From positions 1 through 33,434 of the forward strand of contig BDTA01000111.1 of NCBI GenBank assembly GCA_002897935.1: DNA of 33,434 nucleotides. Reading direction: 5' to 3'. Below, piece by piece: positions 22,272 to 30,549 of this stretch. Made by a program: the position numbers and the translations under genes. Source of the stretch: a bacterium BMS3Abin08 (GTDB lineage: Bacteria; Nitrospirota; Thermodesulfovibrionia; Thermodesulfovibrionales; JdFR-85). Within the stretch, counting starts at the first letter, position 1, and each line of letters begins with the position of its first letter. The notes beneath the pieces were generated by a model, which had not been told where the DNA came from, did not search any database, and saw only the letters and a program-made list of their open reading frames with translations.

Positions 22272-24074
22272 TTAACCTGTTATCCCGTAAAAAAGGTACA
22301 TCGACCCTATCATAACAACAAGATATAACACGGTCATTACAGAGCCTGCCTTGATGTAGTCGACCGTCCTGTACCCTCCCGGTCCCATGATATAAGCATT
22401 AACCTGATGGGTGGGCAGCACAAAGGTGTTCGAGGCGGCAACTGCCACTGTCATTGCAGCCATCCTCGGGTCTGCCCCCGCACCTAACGCCATATTGATG
22501 GCAAGCGGCACAAGAAGCACGGTGGCCCCGACATTGGAGACCACAAGGGTAAAGATGGATGTCAGTATCCCTATCACTGTCAGAAGCACAATTGGAGATA
22601 CATCACCTATAAACCCGAGCACCTGCTGTGCTATAAATGCTGCGGTTCCGGTCTTTTCAACTGCAACACCAAGCGGTATCAGCCCGGCAAGCAGAAATAC
22701 GGTCCTCCAGTCCACCGCATGGTATGCCTCATCGATTGTAAGCACCCCTGTAAGGATCATACCCAGGGCTCCTGTCATTAATGCCACCGAGAGTTTAAAC
22801 TTACCAGACAGAACAAGCACGATTGCTACGGCAAAACATATAAGGGCCGCCTTTGCCTTGTGGGTCTTCATCACCTCCACCTCAAAGGGCGTAATGAATG
22901 TAAGGACACCGGAGTCCTTAAGGATTGAAAACTTTTCCAGCAGACCCTGAAGCAGCAGTATGTCCCCGGATTGCAGAACAATGTCGGAAAGACCGCCATA
23001 AAATATCTTGTCTCTTCGTCTTATTGCGATAGGGTTGACCTGATACTTTTCCCTGAAGTGCATCTCCCTAAGAGATTTACCCTCGATCTCCGAGCGCGGT
23101 GGAACAATCGCCTCCACCATTCCGGCACTACCGGGAGACAACTCCTCCTCAAAGACCTCAAGCCCTTCCTTTACCTTCATCCCGAAGTCTTCTGCAAACC
23201 TCATTATGTTTTCTTTTGGTCCGAGGACCGCAATATCGTCGTTGGGAGAAAGGCTAATTTTTCTTGACGGCGCAAAGTACTTCCTCTCCTCTTTGTGTTT
23301 TGCCACGGCAACAACAGTCACAAGGTACTGCGCCCTTATGTTCATCTCCTCCAGTGTTGCGCCGGACTTGAAATCTGACGGTACTTTGAGTTCATGGAGG
23401 GCATCCGCCGTATAGTAGATCTTACCGAAGTCGACCAGCTGCCTCCCCCCTGCCCCACCCCTCTTTGGAAGTATAAACCGCCCGAATAAAACAAAATAGG
23501 CCAGGGCCGCGACCACGAGGGCGATTCCGATAGGGGTAACATAAAACATGCCGAAGGGCTTCAGACCCATCGGTAGCAGGAGGTCATTAAGAAGAATCAG
23601 AGGACTTGACCCGACCAGCGTAAGACATCCGCCGATTATTCCAAGAAGCCCCATGGGTATAAGCACCCTTGACGGGGAGATATTGACCCGGTTACAGACC
23701 CTCTGAGTGGCCGGCAAAAAAAGTGCCACGGCCCCAATATTCTGCATGAAGGAAGAGATAACGGCGACCGTGGCTGAGACGAGCGTGATAAGGCGGGATT
23801 CACTGTTTCCGGCAAGACGGGTTATCGGTTTTGCCACCTTATTCATTATCCCCGTCCTGTCAAGCCCTGAACCGATAATGATAACGGCAATGATCGAAAC
23901 AACGGCGTTACTGCTTAGGCCCATAAAGGCCTCCTCTCCACTGACAAGGCCTAAGAGAGGCAGGGTCACCATGACGATTATAGCCACAACATCCACCCTC
24001 ACCCATTCGACAATAAAGAGAAATACCGCTGCTACAAGAACAGCCATAACAGTAATCATCTCTGGTGTCAGCAT
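22272..24074 (-). CDS. SLC13-type permease with two TrkA_C domains
   Basis: The 600-residue protein is a divalent-anion/sodium-symporter-like permease. N-terminal helices include AIIVMVTLPLLGLVSGEEAF and SSFMQNIGAVALFLPAT, with the hairpin GGCLTLVGSSPLILLNDLL. Two regulatory TrkA_C (RCK_C) domains lie in the middle at about residues 215-300 (ELKVPSDFKSGATLEEM) and 315-395 (VEAIVPPRSEIEGKSLREM). The second transport half has SNVGATVLLVPLAINMAL and ASNTFVLPTHQVNAYI. The substrate (sulfate, dicarboxylate or other anion) cannot be fixed. AGGAGG lies upstream of the ATG. A REP element is 27 bases before the gene, so its promoter is not evident. Confidence 0.88.
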   Translation of the reverse strand: MLTPEMITVMAVLVAAVFLFIVEWVRVDVVAIIVMVTLPLLGLVSGEEAFMGLSSNAVVSIIAVIIIGSGLDRTGIMNKVAKPITRLAGNSESRLITLVSATVAVISSFMQNIGAVALFLPATQRVCNRVNISPSRVLIPMGLLGIIGGCLTLVGSSPLILLNDLLLPMGLKPFGMFYVTPIGIALVVAALAYFVLFGRFILPKRGGAGGRQLVDFGKIYYTADALHELKVPSDFKSGATLEEMNIRAQYLVTVVAVAKHKEERKYFAPSRKISLSPNDDIAVLGPKENIMRFAEDFGMKVKEGLEVFEEELSPGSAGMVEAIVPPRSEIEGKSLREMHFREKYQVNPIAIRRRDKIFYGGLSDIVLQSGDILLLQGLLEKFSILKDSGVLTFITPFEVEVMKTHKAKAALICFAVAIVLVLSGKFKLSVALMTGALGMILTGVLTIDEAYHAVDWRTVFLLAGLIPLGVAVEKTGTAAFIAQQVLGFIGDVSPIVLLTVIGILTSIFTLVVSNVGATVLLVPLAINMALGAGADPRMAAMTVAVAASNTFVLPTHQVNAYIMGPGGYRTVDYIKAGSVMTVLYLVVMIGSMYLFYGITG

Positions 24075-24100
24075 TCACAAACCTCCTTTTTACGAGGATG

Positions 24101-24281
24101 CCGGCTGAATGCCCCGATCTTTGATCGGGGATGAAAGCCGGCTATATAAATAAAATGCTCAGCTCGCAGTTAGCGAGCGAATGTAAGTTGAATAGTTCAT
24201 TATCCTTACATTTGCATGCTTGTCTAAGCATGAAACATATTCCTTACCTGGAAGCCCCGACCTTTGGTCGCAGAGCTTGAC
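24101..24281 (-). repeat. REP-like double hairpin, type A copy 3, interrupted
   Basis: On the minus strand the outer parts match the type A element at 2503-2605. The linker between the two hairpins is broken by about 83 bases (24154-24236) that contain three hairpins of their own: GCTCGC/GCGAGC, ATGTAAG/CTTACAT and CATGCTT/AAGCATG. This suggests a second small palindromic element inserted in the REP. Confidence 0.75.
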
Positions 24282-24371
24282 AGTCATTTGTCATTCCCGC
24301 AATCCCGAATGCATTCGGACCCCGGGAATCCTTCTCAAAGACAGATTCCCCGAACGCTTTCGGGGAATGAC
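24277..24371 (+). repeat. Palindromic repeat, type C copy 1
   Basis: GCTTGACAGTCATTTGTCAT then TCCCGCAATCCCGAA recurs at 28687-28737. The unit contains CCCCGAACGCTTTCGGGG and TCATTCCC/GGGAATGA pairs. It belongs to the common family of interspersed palindromic repeats whose shadow translations contain CHSRNPE or FRGMT. Confidence 0.7.
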
Positions 24372-24697
24372 ATTGTGCGTTGTGGTGCTTAATGTTAAGT
24401 TGAATTTTAAGTCTCTCTTTAACTAAAACACGAAGGAGCCAAAATATGCGAACTCCCGCAAAGCGGGTACATCTGCATTATAACAGCGAACCACCCGACC
24501 TATCAATTCCTGACAGGGCAGGCGTTTAGACTAAGCAGATGCTAATCCTTCTACGTGCGTGGCCTGTCAGGTTTATATTATCGGCAAGGTATGACCGGAG
24601 ACTCATGCGCGTCTGGTGAAAAATACTGCGCAACTACATGTCAAAGCCGGGATATACTAAGAATGATGGACTCGTATCCGTGTTCTTTTAAATGAAA
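24372..24697. other. Gene-free stretch
   Basis: No gene is supported in these 326 bases. A CCCGC-AAA-GCGGG palindrome lies near 24453. The motif CGAACCACCCGACC near 24486 recalls the sequence just before the REP at 2503, and nearby ATAAC and GGCGTTTAGAC look faintly attC-like, but no arms pair well. Confidence 0.35.
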
Positions 24698-24736
24698 CAA
24701 AAAAGAGGAAGGGACTTACAGATCTGTAAGTCCCTT
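24698..24736 (-). terminator. Intrinsic terminator of Usp-like gene
   Basis: A perfect 28-base palindrome (24709-24736, arms AAGGGACTTACAGA and TCTGTAAGTCCCTT) is followed on the minus strand by a T-rich run (24698-24708). It lies 9 bases after the stop codon of the 24746-25399 gene. Confidence 0.88.
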
Positions 24737-24745
24737 ATGTCTCTC

Positions 24746-25399
24746 TTACGCATCCGGAGCCAAGCAGAAGACAGGAATGCTTGCCCTTTTGGGGTTACTA
24801 TTTTCTGCAAGCTGCTCGGGTTCGGCAAGAACAAAGGAAACCCTCTTGTTCTCCTTGTGGGCATCCTTGACAGCCCTGTCAAAATCGCCAAACTTCACGG
24901 AATGATTGAACTGTAAATCCTTCTCCAACGCCTTCAGCCTGAACTGCTCTACTGCCTCTTCAGCCCTCTTGTGGACTTCCTCCTTGACCTTATCCTGGAG
25001 AAACGAAAAGAGCCTTTTCCCCATAGGCACAACATTCAGCGCCACGATATCGTGATCCATCCTCTCAGCCAGACTTATGGCATAATGGATGATTTTTTCC
25101 GAGAACCCGTCTTCCCCGCCGACTACAAGAATCTTCTTGCGTTCTTCGTAGTTCTTCCTGACCAATTCCCGTGCATATTCGTGTTCACCAGCCTGTGCAA
25201 AGACGATTGCCTCCTCAGTCCTGTCATGCCTTTTTATGAGTGTCTCAACGCGTTCATCCTTCACACTGACAGCCTTCATCTCTTTCTTGGTCTGAGTCAT
25301 CTCATTCATTATATTCTCTGCGGTCCGAAAATCACCGGCCTCTGCGAAGGCAGCAGCCGCCATTGAATCTTCAAAATCCTTGATCAGTCTTTTCACCAT
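24746..25399 (-). CDS. Usp-domain protein with N-terminal helical repeats
   Basis: The 217-residue protein has two similar helical units in its N-terminal half: FEDSMAAAAFAEAGDFRTAE and TEEAIVFAQAGEHEYAREL. A universal stress protein-like domain follows from about residue 88 (KKILVVGGEDGFSEKIIHYA, then HDIVALNVVPMGKRLF). The ATP-binding G-x2-G-x9-G loop is not seen near the C-terminus, so it may not bind ATP in the usual way. AAGGAGG lies before the ATG. The gene has its own sigma-54 promoter (25463-25480), an activator palindrome (25541-25557) and a strong terminator, so it forms a single-gene transcript. It is probably induced by the adjacent two-component system. Confidence 0.82.
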   Translation of the reverse strand: MVKRLIKDFEDSMAAAAFAEAGDFRTAENIMNEMTQTKKEMKAVSVKDERVETLIKRHDRTEEAIVFAQAGEHEYARELVRKNYEERKKILVVGGEDGFSEKIIHYAISLAERMDHDIVALNVVPMGKRLFSFLQDKVKEEVHKRAEEAVEQFRLKALEKDLQFNHSVKFGDFDRAVKDAHKENKRVSFVLAEPEQLAENSNPKRASIPVFCLAPDA

Positions 25400-25462
25400 T
25401 TTTGCCTCCTTATCTGTGTTTGAGTGTTAAAGAACTCTTCCTTAACCTGCTGCTTACTATAG

Positions 25463-25480
25463 AAGCAAAAACGATGCCAG
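25463..25480 (-). promoter_or_regulatory. Sigma-54 promoter (-24/-12) of Usp-like gene
   Basis: On the minus strand CTGGCATCGTTTTTGCTT matches the consensus YTGGCACGRNNNTTGCW, with GG and GC separated by exactly 10 bases. Transcription should start about 12 bases downstream (near 25453), leaving a leader of about 54 bases before the start codon at 25399. The adjacent gene encodes a sigma-54 activator. Confidence 0.85.
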
Positions 25481-25540
25481 GAATTAATATATTGATTTTA
25501 CAGGATAAATCGAGGGAGGCTATAAAAGAAACACACTTAC

Positions 25541-25557
25541 TGTTGCTTAATGCAACA
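25541..25557 (-). promoter_or_regulatory. Upstream activator palindrome
   Basis: TGTTGCTTAATGCAACA is a perfect palindrome with 6-base arms and a 5-base centre. Its centre is about 95 bases upstream of the expected sigma-54 start site, the usual place for an NtrC-type enhancer. A near-identical palindrome lies at 28376-28392. Binding by the adjacent response regulator is inferred. Confidence 0.75.
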
Positions 25558-25559
25558 TA

Positions 25560-26921
25560 TCATTTGTCCTCAAGGCCATACTTTTTCAGTTTCCTCCAGA
25601 GGGAGACCCTGTCGATACCAAGAATGCGGGCTGCTTCAGATTTGTTTCCCCCCGCCTCATTCAATACCCAGAGTATGTATAACTTCTCCTGATCTTCAAG
25701 GGAGGGTATATTGCCGTCACTTTTCCGGTAGGTCTTTATGTTTAACCCCCTAAAGTCCTCGGGCAGATGTACTACCTCAAGGCTACCGCCCCTACAGAGG
25801 GCGACACCTCTCTCTATTATATTTTCCAGTTCTCTCACATTACCCGGGAAGCTGTATCCGGAAAGCAGGTTTATCACATCCCCGGATATTTCCGAGACCT
25901 CTTTGCCCATTAGTGCGGTATATTTCTTGAGAAAGTGATAACACAAAATAGGGATATCACCCTTTCTCTCAGAAAGTGGAGGCAGGTGCAGGTTAACGAC
26001 ATTCAATCTATAATAGAGGTCCTGTCTGAGTTCGCCACTCTCCAGGACGTCCCGGACATTGCGGTTAGTTGCCGCTACAAAACGAACGTCGACCTTAACA
26101 GTCTCTCCGCCCCCTACACGATAGAGTTCCCTCTCCTGAATCACCCTCAGGAGTTTGACCTGCATGGATGGGCTCATCTCCGTTATCTCGTCAAGAAACA
26201 GCGTCCCGCCGGATGTTATCTCTATCAGTCCCTGCTTGAGGAATGTGGCTCCGGTAAAGGCACCTCTTTCATGCCCGAAGAGTTCATTGGCAAGGAGTTC
26301 TTCGGAGAAGGCACCGCAGTTAACGGCGATAAAGGGCTTTTCCGACCGCTTACTGTAACGGTGAACAAACCGTGCTACCAACTCCTTCCCTGTTCCGCTT
26401 TCCCCGGTAATCAAGATATTACAGTCCGTTGGTGATACCTCTCTGGCCATATTAAGCACCCTGAGAAAATGAGGGTCCTGTGTTATTATACTTACCCGGT
26501 CCGAGACACTTTCAAGGCTCTCCCTGAGGCGCCTGTTCTCCTTCTTCAGCAGGACCTTCTCTGCTGCTTCCTTCACAACCTTGCGTACCTCTTCCAGTTT
26601 AAAGGGCTTGGTCAGGTAGTGGTATGCCCCGTATTTCATGGCCTCGATTGCAGTCTCGACAGTAGCGTAGCCTGTAATCATTATGACCTCCGTGTCAGGG
26701 GAGTTCTCTCTGCACCGTTTCAGGATCTGCATACCGTCAACCCTCTCCATTTTCAGATCGGTAAGCACCACATCAAAGTCCTCTCTGCTCAATAGTCTCA
26801 ACGCATTCTGACCGCTTGAGGTGGTCTTAACCTTATAACCCTCCTTCTTCAGGACATGATCGAGGTTTTTAAGGGCAATCTTTTCATCATCAATCAAAAG
26901 GATACGCACAGAATTATCCAT
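25560..26921 (-). CDS. NtrC-family sigma-54 response regulator
   Basis: The 453-residue protein has a receiver domain (residues 1-120; Asp11, Asp12, phospho-acceptor Asp55, Thr83, Lys105), a sigma-54 AAA+ domain (about 140-380; Walker A GESGTGKE, GAFTGA loop that contacts sigma-54, and GGTLFLDEITE) and a Fis-type helix-turn-helix at the C-terminus (NKSEAARILGIDRVSLWRKL). All key residues are present, so it should be a phosphorylation-controlled activator. It overlaps the kinase gene by 8 bases. The palindrome just after its stop codon and the sigma-54 promoter of the next gene identify a likely target. Confidence 0.95.
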   Translation of the reverse strand: MDNSVRILLIDDEKIALKNLDHVLKKEGYKVKTTSSGQNALRLLSREDFDVVLTDLKMERVDGMQILKRCRENSPDTEVIMITGYATVETAIEAMKYGAYHYLTKPFKLEEVRKVVKEAAEKVLLKKENRRLRESLESVSDRVSIITQDPHFLRVLNMAREVSPTDCNILITGESGTGKELVARFVHRYSKRSEKPFIAVNCGAFSEELLANELFGHERGAFTGATFLKQGLIEITSGGTLFLDEITEMSPSMQVKLLRVIQERELYRVGGGETVKVDVRFVAATNRNVRDVLESGELRQDLYYRLNVVNLHLPPLSERKGDIPILCYHFLKKYTALMGKEVSEISGDVINLLSGYSFPGNVRELENIIERGVALCRGGSLEVVHLPEDFRGLNIKTYRKSDGNIPSLEDQEKLYILWVLNEAGGNKSEAARILGIDRVSLWRKLKKYGLEDK

Positions 26922-28383
26922 TTCTCTCCCCCCCTTGTGCCGGCAATTTTATTGTAAATACGGTGCCCTCACCCACCCTGCTGCCGACCGATATCGAACC
27001 ACCGTGCTGCTCAATTATGTTATGGGTGACAAATAGTCCAAGGCCGGTGCCCTTGCCGACATCCTTTGTTGTAAAGAACGGATCAAATATCCGGTCGATT
27101 ATTTTCTCAGGTATCCCCTTCCCCGTATCTGTAATCTTTATCTCAACCTCGCTATCAGCCTCACCTCGTGCGGCAATAGTGATCCTCCCTTCCCTTCCCT
27201 CATCGGGGATTGCATCCATTGCATTCTTGAGAAGGTTCAGCAGGGCATGTTGGAATTTCTGTTTATCCACATATACAGTCAGCCCTGTGGGTATATCGAT
27301 ATTAATGGTAATGTGTGGCGCTAAATCGCTCCTGATAAACCGCATTGTTTCAGTCAGTAAATCAGCCAGTCCCGCTCTCTCCTTCCTGAACTCCCTGTCC
27401 CGGGTAAATTCCAGCACGGAACGCACGATATCCCTCGCCCTGTCAGTCTCATGGATAATCTGTTCAACAAGGTCCCTTTTAAACTCTAAATCTCCACTCT
27501 CCATCTCTTCCGAGAGTATCTCAGCAGAGGTGGACATATTGGATAGAGGGTTGTTTATTTCGTGCGCAATACCCGCGAGCATTGTTCCAAGGGAACTGAG
27601 TTTCTCTGAGCGTATTATATCCCTCTGAGAAAAGATCTCCCTTATCATCCTGTCAAACGCCTCCTTGAGAGAGATTATCTCCTTGTCTTTTGAATCTATC
27701 TGCAGCATCTCGAACCTGCCGGATGCAATACTCTGCATACTCCTTTCCAGGTCCTTCAGGGGTTTTATGACAACCGCAGAAACAATAAGGGCTATACCCA
27801 CTGAGCCTGCAAATAATAATAAGACCGAGATAACCAGGTTCCTACGGGCCTCAGAGAGCATGCCCTTGATCATCTCCCTCTCAGATTCAGACAGCCCCTC
27901 CGCCAACTCGGTGATGTCATGTCCCAACTGCCTGATGCTCTTGTCCAGTAAAGGGGAGCGCTGCTTATCGAGTTTCCCCAGCAGGACTTTGTAACGGGTA
28001 AGTATCCGGACCGCCTTCTTTGAAGCAGCGCTTTTCTGTAAGAGATCCAGCCTTTCAGGCAACTCTACCAAATCGAACTTTCCCCTGTTGTCCTCCACAA
28101 GTTTAACTGCTGTGTCAATGTAGTTAAACGTCTGCAGCAGGTCGGCCCGTTGCCTGTAAAGGAAATAGTTTTTTTCATATCGCCTTATCTCGAGTACTGT
28201 ATCTACAAATCTCGTTATTACCGCACTGAACTTGAGTCGCTCCTCTATGAGTATGAGGTTAAAAAAGATGATGGTTGCAATAGACAGGATAATCAGAAGG
28301 CTTGCTATATATCCTAATATTATCTTTCTTCTCAGACTGCTTTTTCTACCAAACATTCTTAATTGTAACATTGCATGTTGCAT
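26914..28383 (-). CDS. Membrane sensor histidine kinase
   Basis: The 489-residue protein has two membrane helices (about residues 21-43 and 183-206) around an extracytoplasmic helical region of about 140 residues. A HAMP linker (about 207-255), a HisKA domain with LAGIAHEINNPLSNM (His274) and an ATPase domain follow. The ATPase domain has LLNLLKNAMDAI, DTGKGIPEKI and GKGTGLGLFVTHNIIE. The sensor region resembles four-helix-bundle types, but its signal is unknown. It is partner to the regulator at 25560. The start is uncertain because the ATG at 28383 overlaps a palindrome; later ATGs at 28371 and 28356 are possible. Confidence 0.93.
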   Translation of the reverse strand: MQHAMLQLRMFGRKSSLRRKIILGYIASLLIILSIATIIFFNLILIEERLKFSAVITRFVDTVLEIRRYEKNYFLYRQRADLLQTFNYIDTAVKLVEDNRGKFDLVELPERLDLLQKSAASKKAVRILTRYKVLLGKLDKQRSPLLDKSIRQLGHDITELAEGLSESEREMIKGMLSEARRNLVISVLLLFAGSVGIALIVSAVVIKPLKDLERSMQSIASGRFEMLQIDSKDKEIISLKEAFDRMIREIFSQRDIIRSEKLSSLGTMLAGIAHEINNPLSNMSTSAEILSEEMESGDLEFKRDLVEQIIHETDRARDIVRSVLEFTRDREFRKERAGLADLLTETMRFIRSDLAPHITINIDIPTGLTVYVDKQKFQHALLNLLKNAMDAIPDEGREGRITIAARGEADSEVEIKITDTGKGIPEKIIDRIFDPFFTTKDVGKGTGLGLFVTHNIIEQHGGSISVGSRVGEGTVFTIKLPAQGGERNG

Positions 28384-28392
28384 AATGCAACT
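28376..28392 (-). promoter_or_regulatory. Second activator-type palindrome, at the kinase start
   Basis: TGTTGCATAATGCAACT has the same arms and 5-base centre as the palindrome at 25541, with one mismatch at the end. It covers the kinase start codon. Autoregulation of the two-component operon is inferred; no -24/-12 promoter was found next to it. Confidence 0.6.
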
Positions 28393-28442
28393 TTCCGGAA
28401 AAGCTCTTTAGTCCCCTACCCCGTGATGACCAAGGCAAGGTA

Positions 28443-28667
28443 ATGGGTGATCACGACTTGAACAAGACAGCTACAAGTCTCAGGAAAAGGACGACCAGGG
28501 CAGAGGAGGTATTATGGTTGCGATTAAGGTCACGACAGTCAGAAGGGCTAAAGTTCAGAATGCTGTGCAGCCTGTTGATACCCGGGCCTGCTTATTGCTG
28601 GATTTGGTTGATAGTCACACGGTGGGAGTTGCCTGTAGAGGAAATGTTGATAATAGAAGTCAATCTC
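28443..28667 (+). pseudogene. DUF559-family protein relic
   Basis: The frame has TSLRKRTTRAEEVLWLRLRS then RQSEGLKFR, the start of the DUF559 (endonuclease-like, Vsr-related) domain. After about 30 altered residues, LIIEVN may match the family's LxIEVDG strand. Catalytic parts between are lost and no start codon with a ribosome binding site stands out. It is a decayed copy. Confidence 0.6.
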
Positions 28668-28686
28668 TCTAATCAAAGGCCGGAGA

Positions 28687-28737
28687 GCTTGACAGTCATT
28701 TGTCATTCCCGCAATCCCGAACGCTTTCGGGGAATGA
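28687..28737 (+). repeat. Palindromic repeat, type C copy 2
   Basis: It repeats TTGACAGTCATTTGTCATTC and the CCCGAACGCTTTCGGGG hairpin of 24277-24371, in a shorter form. It lies downstream of the dynamin-like gene on the minus strand, where it could also act as a terminator-like hairpin. Confidence 0.7.
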
Positions 28738-28768
28738 CGGAAAAACAACAATTGTCAGACTGTATACA

Positions 28769-30526
28769 CTAACCTCCTCCCGCCTGTTCTTTTATCATTA
28801 GTGCGCTGTCTCGAAGGCGGTAGAGCCTGTTAAGTTCATCCCCCACCTCTCTTTCCTGCCTTTTTGCCTCCTCAGCACCCTTCTTCCTGCTCTCGATACC
28901 CTTTTGGACAGCCTCCCTGATTCCCTTTATGGCCTCATCAATCCTCCCGAGCATCTGCCAGCGGAACTCCAGACGGCTCTTCTGCAGCCTCTCAACAAAG
29001 TTCCACCGGATCCTGCCTGCCTGACGCTCGATCATCTCAAGGAGGTATTTTTTCATATTCCTGTATATGATCCGGTTACTCAGAAACCTCGGCATCAGCG
29101 ATGTGAGGGCATCTCCGAGTACCTCGATCATCAGGGGCTCGTCCTTAAACCTGTAGTAAAATGACGCATGTATGCTCCAGAGGGCCTCGGCGTTGAAGGA
29201 TTCAAACTTCACGGAAAACAGTTCAGAGGAGTAATGCATCAGTTCATCCACTATGCTGTTTATTTTCTTTATAAACCTCTCGGCAACCTGCTCAAAGGCC
29301 ATGGATATCTTTGTATCCTCGTTCTTTCTGAAGACCGCATAGTACTCCCGTAATGCCTGGGAGATGAACTCCTCGAGGGTCTTGCGGAGCTTGCCTGGTG
29401 CAAGGCTTGTGTTTTGGTTGTAACACTCCTCAAACTCCGACATCAGTCTCTCCTGAAGTTCCTCCTTCACCCTCTGCAGATCGGGGTCGAGAATACTATC
29501 GACTATCCTCTTTGTCTCACCCTCAAGGAGTATCTCGAAGTCCCGTTTTTCCGCCTCAATTTCCTGCCTCTTCTCCTCAAAGGCCCGGAGTTTCCTCTCT
29601 ATCTCCTCAAGCGGGGTCTGAAGGCTCTTCAATTGAAGTTCCGACCTGAGTACCGACTCGGAAAGAACCCTCAGAAGGTTGTTTGATACCGACCTGATCA
29701 GGGTCATTCCCTTCTCGTCAAGGAGAAACCGCTGGAGCCTGCTCTCAAAGACAGGAAGATTGCTTTTTTCAAGGAGTTCGTTATCGCCCCTCTCCTTTCC
29801 CTCAAGGGCTAATTTTGCGGAGACAGGGTAGAGTTCAGGCGAATCATAGCCGACCTCCTCCCTTAGTGTGGATTTTGTAAACTCGAGGGATTCCCGAAGT
29901 TCATCGGCGCTGATGTAGTCAGCCTTGTTCTGGAGGAAGAAAATCCGCTCTGAGTACTCCTTTACATCCCGGAGAAAATCCACCTCTGCCTTACTGAGGG
30001 GCTGATCCACTGAGATTAAAAACACAGTTGCATCGGACCGTGGAAGGTACTCGTAGGCAATATCCGTGTTATGCTGGTATACGGAACCAACCCCAGGGGT
30101 GTCGATAAGCCTTACACCGTCCTTCAGATACTCGGATGGGTATCGGATTATAACCTCGGCAAGGTCCTTGACGTTACGGGGATTGCCCTTCTCTGTTACA
30201 TACTCAGGCAGTTCATCGGAAGGGACTTCTCCGGTATGGCCGTCATTGAAAACAACCTTAACATGAACCTTCTGCCCGTATTCTATAACCGTAACGATAG
30301 AGGTAAGCGGAACTACGGCAGTGGGCAGCAGGTTTGTGCCAAGGAGGGCGTTTATGAATGTGGTCTTGCCCCTCTTGAACTGACCAACCACAACGAGGTT
30401 GAACCGGTTCTTGAGGATTTTCTCCCTGAGTTCATCACAGGGACATTCAGAGACACTCTCCACAGCGGAAGACTCATCAATAAGCATCAGCAGTTGATCT
30501 TTAAGTTCATTATAGGTCATCTTCAT
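28769..30526 (-). CDS. Bacterial dynamin-like GTPase
   Basis: The 585-residue protein is a dynamin-superfamily GTPase. The GTP-binding motifs are visible: G1 GQFKRGKTT (residues 48-56), a G2 threonine in the PLTSIVT segment, G3 DTPGVG (about 139) and G4 NKAD (about 192). The C-terminal half is long and helical with coiled coils (LEEIERKLRAFEEKRQEI) and a membrane-binding hydrophobic patch (LTSLMPRFLSNRIIY). Such proteins bind and remodel membranes in response to stress. The start at 30526 is chosen because GGAGG lies upstream; a longer frame to 30880 overlaps the HyfB-like gene. Only 23 bases separate it from that gene, so they may be co-transcribed. Confidence 0.88.
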   Translation of the reverse strand: MKMTYNELKDQLLMLIDESSAVESVSECPCDELREKILKNRFNLVVVGQFKRGKTTFINALLGTNLLPTAVVPLTSIVTVIEYGQKVHVKVVFNDGHTGEVPSDELPEYVTEKGNPRNVKDLAEVIIRYPSEYLKDGVRLIDTPGVGSVYQHNTDIAYEYLPRSDATVFLISVDQPLSKAEVDFLRDVKEYSERIFFLQNKADYISADELRESLEFTKSTLREEVGYDSPELYPVSAKLALEGKERGDNELLEKSNLPVFESRLQRFLLDEKGMTLIRSVSNNLLRVLSESVLRSELQLKSLQTPLEEIERKLRAFEEKRQEIEAEKRDFEILLEGETKRIVDSILDPDLQRVKEELQERLMSEFEECYNQNTSLAPGKLRKTLEEFISQALREYYAVFRKNEDTKISMAFEQVAERFIKKINSIVDELMHYSSELFSVKFESFNAEALWSIHASFYYRFKDEPLMIEVLGDALTSLMPRFLSNRIIYRNMKKYLLEMIERQAGRIRWNFVERLQKSRLEFRWQMLGRIDEAIKGIREAVQKGIESRKKGAEEAKRQEREVGDELNRLYRLRDSALMIKEQAGGG

Positions 30527-30549
30527 ATAAGACCTCCATGGGATTGTCT

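Noticed and set aside
22272-24074. Assignment of the SLC13-type permease to a specific substrate
   Set aside because: The hairpin signatures are shared by sulfate, dicarboxylate and other carriers, and no neighbour gives a clue.
26963-27628. Long + strand open frame opposite the histidine kinase
   Set aside because: Serine-rich shadow translation of a gene with strong domain signatures on the other strand.
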